64,000 nucleotides of DNA from Lentibacillus jeotgali (GTDB taxonomy: Bacteria; Bacillota; Bacilli; Bacillales; Amphibacillaceae), in NCBI RefSeq assembly GCF_000224785.1, contig NZ_AGAV01000005.1, forward strand, positions 62,001-126,000, given 5' to 3'. Positions 1 to 8,605 of this stretch are shown in pieces. Below the pieces are notes generated by a model, which did not search any database, was not told where the DNA came from, and saw only the letters and a list, made by a program, of their open reading frames with translations. The translations under genes were made by a program, and so were the position numbers. Numbering within the stretch: the stretch's first letter is position 1; the number at the start of each line of letters is the position of its first letter.

Positions 1-1
1 T

Positions 2-271
2 CAAAAGCTGTATGACAAGAAGGATGTGGAGATTTTAGCAGTTGATTTGACAGATACGGAAGAAAGCATAGAGGATGTCAGGGCGTTTGCGAAAGAATAT
101 GACATGACATTCCCGGTCCTGATGGATGAAAATTCTGATGTTGCTGATACGTATCAGGTAATGGCATATCCGACTTCCTATATGATTGATTCCAGTGGTC
201 ATGTACAATACATTGCTATGGGCGCAATGAATTATGACCTTATGGTTCAGGAATTGGAAAAGATGGAATAG
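2..271 (+). CDS. Thioredoxin-fold (TlpA/ResA-like) protein, C-terminal part
   Basis: The reading frame is open from the first bases of the window, so only the last ~89 residues are present and the start lies upstream. The visible part has the second half of a TlpA/ResA-type thioredoxin fold: a beta strand (EILAVDL), a helix, the stretch TFPVLMDE, a cis-proline loop (AYPTSYMID) and a final strand and helix ending in LEKME. The CxxC redox motif would lie upstream and cannot be checked. Proteins of this family are extracytoplasmic, membrane-anchored thiol-disulfide reductases, often in cytochrome c maturation. The ccdA-family gene 0.8 kb downstream fits that role, because CcdA supplies electrons to such proteins. 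Family is fairly sure, exact member is not. Confidence 0.8.
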   Translation, partial: QKLYDKKDVEILAVDLTDTEESIEDVRAFAKEYDMTFPVLMDENSDVADTYQVMAYPTSYMIDSSGHVQYIAMGAMNYDLMVQELEKME

Positions 272-280
272 CTTCTGATA

Positions 281-320
281 AGCAATGGAGGGTTTTGCCA
301 CACCTTCATTGCCTTTTTCT
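281..320 (+). terminator. Rho-independent terminator after the thioredoxin-like gene
   Basis: GCAATGGAGG (282-291) pairs with CCTTCATTGC (303-312) with one mismatch and is followed by a T-rich stretch. It lies 10 bases after the stop codon. Confidence 0.75.
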
Positions 321-399
321 ATTCAGAGAAAGCATATTCATCAAATTTTCATATTGGCAATGTATTATATGGTACGAGTATGAATGGAGGAATCATTTC

Positions 400-1047
400 G
401 TGGTGATAGCAAATAAATTAATGTCAATCGGGATAATGGTATTCAGTATTGGACTCGGGTTTATTATCCTGATTTTTTTGGGTGATTTGTCAAAGGAACA
501 ACGAAAGGACTACCTGGAAGAAATGATTTCACAGCTCACTAACCTAATTATTTTTGTCTGGGCAGGAAAAATTATATTGAATTTTCCCGTTTTCATGGAG
601 GACCCACTGTCCATCCTGGCTTATCCCAGTGACTCGGATTCATTTTATCTGGCTGTCGTTTTCAGTGCGGTGTTGTTTTTTTATAAGTCTTCAAAATGGC
701 AATTGGATACACTGTTGTTCCTGAAATCTTTCCTGCTTGTATTACTGACGGCGTCATTTGCATATGAATTTATTCAATACATATGGAACGATAATCAATT
801 TGCCTTCGGGTATCTAATTCTACTGACCATTCTCTTATTATTATTTATTTTTATGCAAAATGGTGTTGCATCAAGTACGTCCATCCTTGTTATATTAACT
901 GTTTGGTTCCTTGGCATTCTATTATTATTGTTTATTCAGCCGTTTGTGACTGTATTTGGCTATATGATCACACCATGGTTTCTGATGCTTGTTTTCGTCG
1001 TCGGTTTTTCATATATTCTATATTTGAAAAGAAAGAGGGGATCGTAA
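400..1047 (+). CDS. Hypothetical multi-pass membrane protein
   Basis: About 215 residues, strongly hydrophobic, with roughly six membrane-spanning segments and a basic C-terminus (LKRKRGS). I do not recognise a named family. The GTG at 400 (or the adjacent GTG at 403) is chosen as start because TGGAGG lies 9 bases upstream; the frame is open further upstream but that part runs through the preceding terminator. The stop overlaps the start of the ccdA-family gene (TAATG at 1045-1049), so the two are translationally coupled and may act together in a membrane thiol or cytochrome process. That link is inference from position. Confidence 0.65.
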   Translation: MVIANKLMSIGIMVFSIGLGFIILIFLGDLSKEQRKDYLEEMISQLTNLIIFVWAGKIILNFPVFMEDPLSILAYPSDSDSFYLAVVFSAVLFFYKSSKWQLDTLLFLKSFLLVLLTASFAYEFIQYIWNDNQFAFGYLILLTILLLLFIFMQNGVASSTSILVILTVWFLGILLLLFIQPFVTVFGYMITPWFLMLVFVVGFSYILYLKRKRGS

Positions 1048-1805
1048 TGGGTGGAATTGAAGCAGATACAATGTTAGTCGTTGGAATGTTTTTGGCCGTG
1101 GGTGCAGGTGCTTTGTCCTTTCTGTCACCATGCGTGCTGCCGATTTTTCCGGCTTATATGTCGTATATCACCGGTATCAGTGTAAAAGAATTGCAGGGAG
1201 ATCATAATACTAAAATTCGCCGACAGCTGTTAAGTCATTCACTCATCTTTCTGTTGGCGGTTTCCTTGGTATTTATCAGTTTGGGGGCAAGTGCTTCATT
1301 TATAGGCAATTGGGCACAGCAATTGCTCGTTGGGGAATCTGGACTGCTTATTCAGCGTATTGCCGGAATTCTTATTATTGTGATGGGATTATTTGTTGCC
1401 GGTTGGATTACCATTCCGTCATTGATGAAGGAAAAACGGTATCAATTCTCCAAAAGGCCGGCGGGGTATTTCGGGACATTTTTTATCGGACTTGGCTTTG
1501 CGGCAGGATGGACGCCGTGTATTGGACCGATTTTTGGATCAATTTTGCTTCTGGCCGCCAGTAATCCTGGTCAGGGTGTAGTTTACACGATCATGTATGT
1601 GATTGGTTTTTCATTACCGTTTCTTTTGTTGACGTTTTTCCTTGGTTCAACGAAATGGATTGTCAGACACAGCCAGGTGATTATGAAAGTTGGTGCAGTA
1701 ATTATGATTGTTATGGGCCTGGTGTTATTTTTCGGGCTGATGCCGCGTATTTCAGGTTTCTTGCTCGATCTGGTCGAGGGTACATGGTTATCTGAATTGG
1801 GATGA
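1047..1805 (+). CDS. ccdA: CcdA-family cytochrome c biogenesis / thiol-electron transport protein
   Basis: About 252 residues with six or seven membrane segments. The two family-defining motifs are present: a proline-flanked cysteine near the N-terminus (FLSPCVLPIFPAY) and a second one in the middle (GWTPCIGPIFGS). In this family these two membrane cysteines pass electrons from cytoplasmic thioredoxin to extracytoplasmic thiol proteins such as ResA. ATG 1047 overlaps the upstream stop codon and has GAGGGG about 7 bases before it. The longer open frame from 903 overlaps the upstream gene and is not used. The thioredoxin-like gene at the window start is a plausible partner. Confidence 0.9.
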   Translation: MGGIEADTMLVVGMFLAVGAGALSFLSPCVLPIFPAYMSYITGISVKELQGDHNTKIRRQLLSHSLIFLLAVSLVFISLGASASFIGNWAQQLLVGESGLLIQRIAGILIIVMGLFVAGWITIPSLMKEKRYQFSKRPAGYFGTFFIGLGFAAGWTPCIGPIFGSILLLAASNPGQGVVYTIMYVIGFSLPFLLLTFFLGSTKWIVRHSQVIMKVGAVIMIVMGLVLFFGLMPRISGFLLDLVEGTWLSELG

Positions 1806-1862
1806 TAATTCATGAAAGATCAATTTCTACTGTTATAATAGTACAATTAACTTGAGGTGGTC

Positions 1863-2047
1863 ATGGAGAAACAAACCATTCTAGTAGTTGAAGATGACAA
1901 GATGATTCGTGAATTAATAACTATTTATCTGGAAAAAGCGGGGTATGACGTTATTGAGGCTGCAGATGGGAAAAGGCTAAGCAGGCTTTTTTGACGTATC
2001 ATCCTTGCCTAATTCTACTTGATTTAATGCTTCCCAAAAAGAGGTGA
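1863..2047 (+). pseudogene. Response regulator receiver domain fragment, frameshifted and truncated
   Basis: ATG 1863 opens a receiver domain: QTILVVEDDKMIRELITIYL with the acidic pair (EDD), then IEAADG. The frame is lost near 1968-1972 and would stop at TGA 1992. Inserting one base after GATGG restores EKAKQAF, then the phosphoacceptor strand LILLDLMLPK, which stops at 2045-2047. Only about 60 of some 230 residues remain, with no output domain, so this is a decayed gene. A GAGGTGG site precedes the ATG. The 3' remnant also supplies the ribosome binding site of the methyltransferase that follows. Confidence 0.85.
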
Positions 2048-2050
2048 ATA

Positions 2051-2641
2051 TTGGTGGTGGAAAACAAACGTTTTGATCCTAAGAACGCTGATAAATTAAT
2101 GAGCAAGAAACGAAAAGCGGAACTACAACCTGAAAAAATAATTGATGAACATTTAAATGTAAATAAAGCGGACAAAGTTGCAGATTTAGGAGCAGGACCG
2201 GGCTTATTTACGATTCCTATAGCCAAGCTGACAGAAAGTGACGTCTATGCTGTAGATATTGAACCTGAAATGCTCGAAAGACTTAAAGGGAATGCAGAAA
2301 GGGAAAATATTGAAAACATTAAACTAATTGTGAGTGATCTTGAAAATATTAAACTCGCTGATCATTCGGTAACCCGTGTTCTAAACACATTTGTCATTCA
2401 TGAAGTCACAGATATAAACCAGGCAATTTATGAAATGAAACGCATTCTTAAACCGGGAGGATATTTGTTATTAGTGGATTGGGAAGCAGTTGAAACTGAA
2501 TCCGGACCTCCGCTTGAAATAAGAATCCCGTCTAAAGAAATGGATAACTTACTGAAAGAAAATGGATTCAATACGGAATTATTCTACATTGATTCAGAAC
2601 ACTATGCCATTAAGGCGAGAAAAGGAGAGAGAATTAATTGA
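2051..2641 (+). CDS. Class I SAM-dependent methyltransferase
   Basis: 196 residues. Motif I is VADLGAGPGLFT (about residues 44-55), followed by the acidic end of strand 2 (YAVDIEPEML), a motif-II-like LIVSDLEN and a post-motif RILKPGGYLLLVDWE. This is a UbiE/Methyltransf_11-type Rossmann fold that binds S-adenosylmethionine; the substrate cannot be read from sequence. TTG 2051 is chosen because AGAGGTG lies 4-5 bases upstream. The gene sits directly behind a response-regulator remnant and carries no obvious operon partner. Family certain, target unknown. Confidence 0.85.
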   Translation: MVVENKRFDPKNADKLMSKKRKAELQPEKIIDEHLNVNKADKVADLGAGPGLFTIPIAKLTESDVYAVDIEPEMLERLKGNAERENIENIKLIVSDLENIKLADHSVTRVLNTFVIHEVTDINQAIYEMKRILKPGGYLLLVDWEAVETESGPPLEIRIPSKEMDNLLKENGFNTELFYIDSEHYAIKARKGERIN

Positions 2642-2739
2642 GTAGTTAACCAATAATGTAATATGGTTAAGGCGTGAAATCACATGGCTGATTTAAAACA
2701 AATTTAAAGACTGTTTGGAATGGAAACATCAACAAAAGA

Positions 2740-2790
2740 GGAGATTTTTTAAAAAACAATCTCCCCTTCGGAATATTCTTCGGGAGATAA
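2740..2790. terminator. Possible overlapping hairpins between convergent genes
   Basis: GGAGATT (2740-2746) pairs with AATCTCC (2758-2764), and TCTCCC overlapping it pairs with GGGAGA near 2782. The two hairpins are mutually exclusive. They lie between the methyltransferase (+) and the MFS gene (-). The first has a T-rich loop rather than a clean T tail, so termination is tentative. Confidence 0.4.
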
Positions 2791-2843
2791 AACTCACCCA
2801 GGATACCAATTGATGCGGATAGCAATTTTTTCATGTGGTAAAT

Positions 2844-4067
2844 TTAGTTCGCCCTGGTTTCTGATGTTGTAGGTTCCATATTTACGGAAATCGAATGTTC
2901 CTTTTTTCCATGCATGACATAATAAAGAATTGTCGTAGCAAGGACCATGATACCCATGATGACGTATAGATTGCTGTATCCGGTTAATGGGATGATATAT
3001 CCAAGTACGTATGGTCCAAATCCAAGTCCGGCATCAAGCGCGATATAGTAGGTTGATGTTGCCAGTCCCATCCGATATGGCGGTGTCATCTTCACCGCAA
3101 TCGCCTGTGTGGTGGATTGCATATTACCAAACCCGAGACCCATAAGTACACCAGCTAATAATAGCGAGATACTGCTTTGTGCGGCACTTAACAGCAGTAG
3201 CCCTGCTCCAAATAGAAGGAAAGCCGGATACATGACCCAGTTTGCCCCTTTTAAGTCCATTAGGCGTCCAGTAAATGGTCGTGATACCAGGATTGCTACG
3301 GCATAGACAATAAAGAACAGACTTGCCGCTTCGACCAGGTCAATTTCAATCGCATAGAAATTAATAAAGGAAAGGACACTGGCATAGCCCACCGATATGA
3401 TGATGAGTACGAGTCCGATTGGTAATGCTTTTGGTTCCACAAAGCCGGAAAGCTTCAATTTCTTTTTACTTTCAGCAGCTGCAATCTTTGGCGGCTTTTT
3501 CGTGGCTGGTATTCTAGCAAATAAGGATATAATCAGGCTGATGATTCCCAATGCCAGACAAAAACCAAAAATCACCTGATAAGTCGTATGTGAACTCATA
3601 TATAGTCCAATGAACGGACCGATTGCCGTTGCAAGAGTAATGCTCATGCTGTAATAACCAATTCCTTCTCCCTTTCGCTCAGCAGGTATCACTTCCGCAA
3701 CAATGGTTCCTGTTGCTGTACTGGCTGCACCTAAGGCAATTCCATGCAATAAGCGGGTAATCAGAAAAAAGGTAATGCCTCCATCGACAAAGTATAATAG
3801 GGACATCAAAACAAAAAAGATGAGACCAAAATATAACATTTTTTTGTTACCAATAGATGTGATCAAACGGCCAATAAATAGCCGTCCGATTAATGTTCCA
3901 ATAATAAATATGCCTGTTACAAGTCCAGCCTGACTCTCCGATACATGAAACTGCTCTACTGCATAGACAGTCATAGTCACTAATAATAAATAAAAAACTA
4001 AATATAAGAAAAAATTTGCTAACGATATGATCATAAAATCTTTCGTCCAAAGCTTCGTTTGTTTCAC
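2844..4067 (-). CDS. MFS transporter (drug or metabolite efflux type)
   Basis: 407 residues with about 12 membrane segments and a long central basic loop (ATKKPPKIAAAESKKKLKLSG). An MFS motif-A-like loop between segments 2 and 3 reads GRLFIGRLITSIGNKK. The C-terminus is hydrophilic. The gene lies 11 bases downstream of a MarR-family gene on the same strand, with an operator-like palindrome in front of the pair. In this arrangement MarR usually represses an efflux pump and is released by the pump's substrate. The substrate cannot be predicted. Confidence 0.85.
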   Translation of the reverse strand: MKQTKLWTKDFMIISLANFFLYLVFYLLLVTMTVYAVEQFHVSESQAGLVTGIFIIGTLIGRLFIGRLITSIGNKKMLYFGLIFFVLMSLLYFVDGGITFFLITRLLHGIALGAASTATGTIVAEVIPAERKGEGIGYYSMSITLATAIGPFIGLYMSSHTTYQVIFGFCLALGIISLIISLFARIPATKKPPKIAAAESKKKLKLSGFVEPKALPIGLVLIIISVGYASVLSFINFYAIEIDLVEAASLFFIVYAVAILVSRPFTGRLMDLKGANWVMYPAFLLFGAGLLLLSAAQSSISLLLAGVLMGLGFGNMQSTTQAIAVKMTPPYRMGLATSTYYIALDAGLGFGPYVLGYIIPLTGYSNLYVIMGIMVLATTILYYVMHGKKEHSISVNMEPTTSETRAN

Positions 4068-4078
4068 GAACTATCTCC

Positions 4079-4498
4079 TCACTTGTTGATGTTGTTTCGG
4101 ATTTCCTCCATAATTCGAATGGTCTCCAGTTGTTCCTCTTCAGATATGCCTTGTAAAATCTCTTGTTCAAATTGGTCAATGCTGACACGGACATTCTCAT
4201 AAACGGTTCTGCCAAGCACTGTCAGCTGCATGCGTTTTTCGCGCTTGTCTTTTCCCGCCGCTTTCTCTACATAACCCAATCCTTCTAAACTGGCAAAGGT
4301 TCTGGTGACAGTTGGTTTCTCAACACCCTGATAATGGGAAATTTCGACAAGTGTTGCCGAACCAAAATTGTATAAGTAGTATAAAATGGTCCATTGTGCT
4401 CGATGCAGGTTATGTTTGTTCAGCTGCGCATTCAATTGATTTTCAAAAGGGCGGTATAACATGAGCAATTGGTGAAAGAACTTTTGTGTAGACTTTAT
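4079..4498 (-). CDS. MarR-family transcriptional regulator (apparent ATA start)
   Basis: Winged-helix regulator with the MarR core: HRAQWTILYYLYNFG, the recognition-helix region VEKPTVTRTFASLEGLGYVEK and the wing GKDKREKRMQLT. About 139 residues from 4498, the usual MarR length. The first standard start is TTG 4468, but no ribosome site precedes it and it drops the residues STQKFFHQL, which look like a normal MarR N-terminus. AGGAGGTG lies 6 bases before an in-frame ATA at 4498-4496, which suggests a non-canonical AUA start. It probably represses itself and the downstream MFS gene through the palindrome at 4519-4535. Confidence 0.85.
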   Translation of the reverse strand: MKSTQKFFHQLLMLYRPFENQLNAQLNKHNLHRAQWTILYYLYNFGSATLVEISHYQGVEKPTVTRTFASLEGLGYVEKAAGKDKREKRMQLTVLGRTVYENVRVSIDQFEQEILQGISEEEQLETIRIMEEIRNNINK

Positions 4499-4518
4499 GG
4501 GTTACACCTCCTGAAAAT

Positions 4519-4552
4519 AGTTATCAATGATAACTATTACCAATGATAACTT
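4519..4552. promoter_or_regulatory. MarR-type operator (palindrome plus second half-matching site)
   Basis: AGTTATCAATGATAACT (4519-4535) is a perfect 8-bp-arm palindrome around one central base. A second, imperfect copy follows at 4536-4551 (ATTACCAATGATAACT), offset by 16 bases. The pair sits immediately upstream of the MarR gene's Shine-Dalgarno site, where an autoregulating MarR protein would bind. Confidence 0.7.
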
Positions 4553-4660
4553 TTGTAGTGTAGCAATAAATTGAGAAGATGTCTAGTGTAAATTAAATGA
4601 TTTGAATCTAGTATTTTTGCTATACTAGATGGCATTGAATGAAAACTGAGGTGACCTTGA

Positions 4661-5038
4661 TTGGTAAATGCTATGAAAATAGTCCTTCATATTGGAGTGC
4701 TATATGTTATGTATATAATGGGAACATGGGTTCAGCAGGTATTTGGCCTGTTTATTCCGGGAAGTGTCATCGGTCTGATTCTTCTGTTTATCCTGCTGAT
4801 GGCAGGGATCATTAAAGCTCCTTGGGTAGAGGATGGCGCACGTTTTTTCATCAAGCATCTGGCATTGTTTTTCATTCCCGCAACGGTTGGTGTCATCAAT
4901 TATCTGGATCTGTTTTCAGGGGAGGGCCTGTTGCTGGTAGTCATCGGTCTTGTAAGTACACTCATGGTGATGATATCTGCGGGGCATGTGAGTCAATTAC
5001 TAATCGAGCACAAAGAGAGGAGTCACAGTAATGAGTAA
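4661..5038 (+). CDS. CidA/LrgA-family holin-like membrane protein
   Basis: 125 residues with four hydrophobic segments. The family stretch is LGL-like: FGLFIPGSVIGLILLFILL, then a segment around HLALFFIPATVGVINY that is typical of LrgA/CidA. These proteins form pairs with LrgB/CidB and are linked to holin-like membrane permeability and, in Bacillus and Staphylococcus, to export or import of small acids such as pyruvate. TTG 4661 is preferred because GAGGTG lies 7 bases before it. The gene overlaps lrgB by 8 bases. No LytTR regulator is adjacent, so control is unclear. Confidence 0.85.
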   Translation: MVNAMKIVLHIGVLYVMYIMGTWVQQVFGLFIPGSVIGLILLFILLMAGIIKAPWVEDGARFFIKHLALFFIPATVGVINYLDLFSGEGLLLVVIGLVSTLMVMISAGHVSQLLIEHKERSHSNE

Positions 5039-5720
5039 TCTTATCATTGGCTTAACGGCAGTTATTGGGACGATTGTCTGCTATCTCATTGGACTGAAGG
5101 TTTACCAGCAATGGCGCTATACGTTCATGGCTCCTGTCATTATTGCTACATTGATACTGGTTATGAGTTTGCTTCTCTTTCAAATTCCGTATGAGACTTA
5201 TATGATTGGCGGGGGGTGGATCAATCATCTGCTCGGACCTGCCGTAGTCGCCTTGGCTTATCCTTTGTATGAGCATCGGAATACACTCAAACAGCTTACC
5301 TTTCCCATTCTTACAGGAACCGTTATCGGTGCAGTAGTAGGCATCTCCAGCGGCATCCTGCTTAGTAAATGGGGAGGGGTGGGTGAGGAAATCATCTACT
5401 CGCTTATACCAAAAAATTCAACCACCCCAGTTGCAATGGAAGTGGCATCCGGGGTGGGGGGGATTGAGTCATTAGCTGCTGTGTTTGTCATGATTGCAGG
5501 AATTGGCGGTTCTATGCTTAGTTCGTTTGTTCTTAGATTTACCCGTGTCCATCATTATATCGGTACTGGTGTCGGTATCGGAAGTGCGAGCCATGCTATC
5601 GGGACGGCTATTGCCATGGAGCGTGATTCGCTGGAGGGTTCGGTAAGTACCATCGCCATGGTGGTGAGTGCAATTGTCGTATCGGTGATTGCGCCATTGT
5701 TTGCTGGATGGTGGATGTAG
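5031..5720 (+). CDS. LrgB/CidB-family membrane protein
   Basis: 229 residues. It carries the family signatures NHLLGPAVVALAYPLYE, PKNSTTPVAMEVA and GIGSASHAIGTAIA, with about seven membrane segments. It is the partner of the LrgA-like protein encoded just upstream, whose 3' end it overlaps by 8 bases, and both genes share one ribosome-reinitiation junction with an AGAGAGGAG site inside the upstream gene. The length matches LrgB proteins. The pair may control murein hydrolase activity or move small organic acids across the membrane. Confidence 0.9.
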   Translation: MSNLIIGLTAVIGTIVCYLIGLKVYQQWRYTFMAPVIIATLILVMSLLLFQIPYETYMIGGGWINHLLGPAVVALAYPLYEHRNTLKQLTFPILTGTVIGAVVGISSGILLSKWGGVGEEIIYSLIPKNSTTPVAMEVASGVGGIESLAAVFVMIAGIGGSMLSSFVLRFTRVHHYIGTGVGIGSASHAIGTAIAMERDSLEGSVSTIAMVVSAIVVSVIAPLFAGWWM

Positions 5721-5864
5721 AAGATAAAGAAATCTCAGTATCGATAATCCCAATACTTCCGTTATTTTCCTCAATTTAATAGGAAGTAAACTCTTGTCCA
5801 ATCGTGAGTCGCTTCCTTGAAATACAATATACTGCACCATATTTAAATGACGAGGGGTGTTTTG

Positions 5865-5999
5865 ATGAAACTCTACCTGGATCCGGGACACGGGGGTTCA
5901 GATCCTGGTGCACAAGGAAATGGATTGGATGAGAAGGATATCAATCTGGATATTGCGCGTCGCATCCGGAGCATATTAACGATGGTCAATCTATTTTGA
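5865..5999 (+). pseudogene. N-acetylmuramoyl-L-alanine amidase (Amidase_3), N-terminal fragment
   Basis: ATG 5865, with GAGGGGTG upstream, starts MKLYLDPGHGGSDPGAQGNG, the zinc-binding N-terminus of an amidase_3 domain (the His of DPGHGG is a metal ligand). Homology runs to about ARRIRSIL and the frame stops at 5997-5999 after 44 residues; a full domain is about 180 residues. The rest of the gene has been lost at a junction near 5975. Confidence 0.8.
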
Positions 6000-6073
6000 A
6001 TCTATATGAACGAATGATAAACTCAGCTATGCAAAATCTAGAGGAAATTCTTCAAGAAATAAAAATATCATAA
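5976..6073 (+). pseudogene. 3' fragment of an unrecognised gene fused to the amidase remnant
   Basis: In the frame one base off from the amidase fragment, the sequence from about 5978 reads NDGQSILNLYERMINSAM and continues as a charged helix ending in EIKIS before TAA 6071-6073. It looks like the helical C-terminus of another protein that was joined to the amidase 5' end by a deletion. I do not recognise the parent protein. Confidence 0.4.
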
Positions 6074-6336
6074 ACGAGCCGCAAGCTGCAACTTGTAACT
6101 CGTGACAGTTATTTGTTGAGAATGGCGGACTTAAGCAGAGTCGAAAAAGTAATGCAAAGCACATGAGCATAGTGAAGCAGGATATACATACGGGATAATT
6201 GTTTTAAAAATCAAAGCTTAGGGAATTAAGAGAAACGGGGACTAATGACTGTTAAAAGTTGCATAAGTGATATTTTATCTGATCTTTTAATTCACCCATA
6301 ATCTTCACTACTATTCACAAAAGGAGATTGATTAAC
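6074..6336. other. Intergenic stretch without recognised features
   Basis: No open frame with coding character and no strong hairpin. ACGAG (about 6073) and CTCGT (about 6099) could form a weak stem. The AAGGAG ribosome site of the next gene lies at 6321-6326. Confidence 0.5.
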
Positions 6337-7269
6337 ATGGCGAAACAAGTACAACTTGGTAAATCAGGATTATATGTGAATCCGGTTGGTCTTGGAACAA
6401 ATGCTGTAGGTGGACACAATTTATTTCCTGATACAGATGAAGAAGCAGGCAAAGAACTTGTGCGGACAGCCATTAACAATGGTGTTGATTTCTTAGATAC
6501 AGCCTATTTATATGGCCCGGGGCGCTCAGAGGAATTGGTTGGTGAAGTAGTCAAGGAAAGCGGCAAGCGATCCGATTTGGTTCTTGCTACAAAAGTTTCC
6601 CCAGTATTTAAGGATGACGGCATGGTCAATGACAATTCACCTGCCTTCTTAAAACAGGAAGTTGAAAACAGTCTTCAGCGGCTGCAAACGGACTATATTG
6701 ATTTAATGTATATCCATTATCCGGATGAGAAAACACCTGAGGCTGAAGCAGTCGGAGCCTTGAAAGAATTGAGGGATGAAGGAAAAATCCGTGCTATCGG
6801 TCTTTCCAATTTCACACCCGACCAATTGAAAGCAGCCGATAAGGACGGCTATGTTGACGTTTATCAGGGCGAATATAATCTATTGAACCGGGAAGCTGAG
6901 AATACTATTTTCCCTTATACAACTGAGCAAAATATTTCGTTTATCCCATACTTCCCTTTGGCAGCAGGACTGCTGGCAGGAAAATATGATAAGGATTCAC
7001 GTTTAAATGACCTGCAGGCGAACTCACCATACTTCAAGGAAGGAGCCTTCGAGCAAAATCTGGCGAAAGTGAACAAGGTGCGCCAAATTGCGGATGCAAA
7101 AGGTGCAGACGTAGCACATGTTGTCCTTGCGTGGTATTTAACGAGCGATACTATTGACGCCATCATTCCTGGTGCGAAACGGTCTGAGCAGGTGCTTAAT
7201 AATCTGAAAACCCTTGATGTTCAATTGACAGATGATGAAATTCAGGAGATTGACCGTATTTTTCAATAA
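6337..7269 (+). CDS. Aldo/keto reductase
   Basis: 310 residues from ATG 6337 (AAGGAG about 10 bases upstream; a TTG at 6328 is possible). The catalytic tetrad of the family is visible: Asp in VDFLDTA, Tyr in TAYLYGPG, Lys in LATKVSP and His in YIHYPDE. A C-terminal NADPH-binding segment follows ([14 protein letters not shown]). It resembles the YccK/IolS-type oxidoreductases of Bacillus, which reduce aldehydes or sugars with NADPH. It is transcribed alone and ends in its own terminator. The physiological substrate is unknown. Confidence 0.9.
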   Translation: MAKQVQLGKSGLYVNPVGLGTNAVGGHNLFPDTDEEAGKELVRTAINNGVDFLDTAYLYGPGRSEELVGEVVKESGKRSDLVLATKVSPVFKDDGMVNDNSPAFLKQEVENSLQRLQTDYIDLMYIHYPDEKTPEAEAVGALKELRDEGKIRAIGLSNFTPDQLKAADKDGYVDVYQGEYNLLNREAENTIFPYTTEQNISFIPYFPLAAGLLAGKYDKDSRLNDLQANSPYFKEGAFEQNLAKVNKVRQIADAKGADVAHVVLAWYLTSDTIDAIIPGAKRSEQVLNNLKTLDVQLTDDEIQEIDRIFQ

Positions 7270-7379
7270 AGGTTGTTATAGGAATAGAAATTTCTGCAGC
7301 TGTATTATCCATTTGCCGTGGGTGGAATAGGTATTTCAAGATTGATCAATACGGGTTTGATTTTAAGGGTATATTATAT

Positions 7380-7421
7380 AAAAAGGACGCATTCCGAAGT
7401 AAGGGTCTGCGTCTTTTTTTG
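7380..7421 (+). terminator. Terminator after the aldo/keto reductase
   Basis: GACGCA (7386-7391) pairs with TGCGTC (7408-7413), flanked by AAAAAG and a run of seven T. It lies about 110 bases after the stop codon. Confidence 0.75.
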
Positions 7422-7594
7422 TTTTAAAACAAAAATGCATTAAACTGTTGAAAACAGGAATTGTTACAATCATGGCGGAAATATTGCGCGCTATTTTAGC
7501 CTTCTTGGAAAGTTACTTCCCGTAAGAGTAACCTTCTATGTTTGTATAATGGGTTGCTACCGAATTATAATAAAACAAAAGGAAGATAATCGTG

Positions 7595-8203
7595 ATGACA
7601 TGGGAAGTTCTTAATATCATAGGCACCCTTGCTTTTGCTATCAGTGGTGCCCTTATTGCAATGGAAGAGGATTATGATATCGTTGGTGTTCTGGTTTTAG
7701 GGTTTACAACTGCCTATGGAGGCAGTACAATTCGTAATTTATTAATCGGCATTCCAATCGAATCCGGCCCCATTTGGACACAGGGAAATTTGGTTGTTGC
7801 TGTTTTCTTCACGATTATTCTCATTTTTTTAATTCCGGATCGGTGGTGGATACAATATTGGAATAAATGGGGTATCTTTTTTGATGCGATCGGGTTAGCT
7901 TCATTTGCAATACAAGGGGCTTTGAGCGCTGTTGGCGTTAATGCGCCGTTGAGTGCTGTTCTCGTTGCTGCTACCTTGACCGGTTCAGGCGGGGGAATGA
8001 TCCGGGATGTCTTTGCCGGGAGAAAACCGATGATTTTTCGCAGAGAAATTTATGCGCTTTGGGCAACAATGGGCGGTTTAGTGGTTGGTCTTGGCATCGT
8101 CCAAGGACCTTGGACAACAGGCGCTCTGTTTGCCGGAATTGTTGCATTAAGGATGTGTTCGGTCCATTATCAATGGAGACTGCCCCGTCATTCTATATCT
8201 TAA
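7595..8203 (+). CDS. TRIC-type trimeric intracellular cation channel family protein
   Basis: 202 residues and about seven membrane segments. Two repeats show the UPF0126/TRIC pattern: IIGTLAFAISGALIAMEE followed by FTTAYGGSTIRNLLIG, and DAIGLASFAIQGALSA followed by TGSGGGMIRDVFAG. In the bacterial TRIC family these glycine-rich kinks line a potassium- or cation-conducting pore. GGAAGA lies 8 bases before ATG 7595; GTG 7592 is an alternative. The gene stands alone next to pseudogene debris on the other strand. The family call is firm, the physiological ion is not known. Confidence 0.88.
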   Translation: MTWEVLNIIGTLAFAISGALIAMEEDYDIVGVLVLGFTTAYGGSTIRNLLIGIPIESGPIWTQGNLVVAVFFTIILIFLIPDRWWIQYWNKWGIFFDAIGLASFAIQGALSAVGVNAPLSAVLVAATLTGSGGGMIRDVFAGRKPMIFRREIYALWATMGGLVVGLGIVQGPWTTGALFAGIVALRMCSVHYQWRLPRHSIS

Positions 8204-8252
8204 TGATCCGTTGCGGGACCCCTTTGATCCAAAAGAAGCAGCCGCATCAATG

Positions 8253-8533
8253 TTACAGCCGGTTCTGTCTCCATCGCTGGTAGGTGGCGAACAAGACACC
8301 GCCCACAAAAAAATCGACCCAATCATTTCGTGACCGGTAATCGGTTTTTGCAGCAAAATTACTCCCATGATCATGGCAATGAACGGTTCCAGGTTGGATA
8401 GTATGGATGCCCTTGAAGCAGCGGCATAACGAATATATTGATTCCAGATAAGTGTTGCTATACCATGGATGACAATTGCCGTTATGATCAAAAGTCCCCA
8501 TACTTGCCAGCTTCCGCCCAGAATATCAGCCAT
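8253..8533 (-). pseudogene. EamA-family (DMT) transporter remnant, 5'-truncated and frameshifted
   Basis: The minus strand from about 8533 reads the C-terminal EamA repeat: GIATLIWNQYIRYAAASRAS, then LEPFIAMIMGVILLQKPIT and GHEMIGSIF. At a run of seven T (complement of 8306-8312) the frame is wrong; adding one T restores VGGVLFATYQRWRQ and the stop at 8253. Only about 93 of some 300 residues remain. The first half of the gene, including its start, has been lost at a junction near 8550. The homopolymer shift could also be a sequencing artefact, but the truncation is real. Confidence 0.8.
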
Positions 8534-8555
8534 AGATAAGTTTTGAACATTGCAT

Positions 8556-8605
8556 TGCCCCTCTCTTTCATCATTTCACAAGGATGATAAGGCTGGGGCA
8601 TTTTT
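8556..8605. terminator. Hairpin with T tail within the pseudogene junction
   Basis: TGCCCC (8556-8561) pairs with GGGGCA (8595-8600), enclosing a TCATC/GATGA inner stem, followed by five T on the plus strand. It could stop plus-strand transcripts coming from the TRIC gene. It overlaps the 3' end of the amidohydrolase fragment. Confidence 0.45.

Noticed and set aside
295-399. Longer start for the hypothetical membrane protein
   Set aside because: The extension runs through the terminator of the preceding gene and no ribosome site precedes it.
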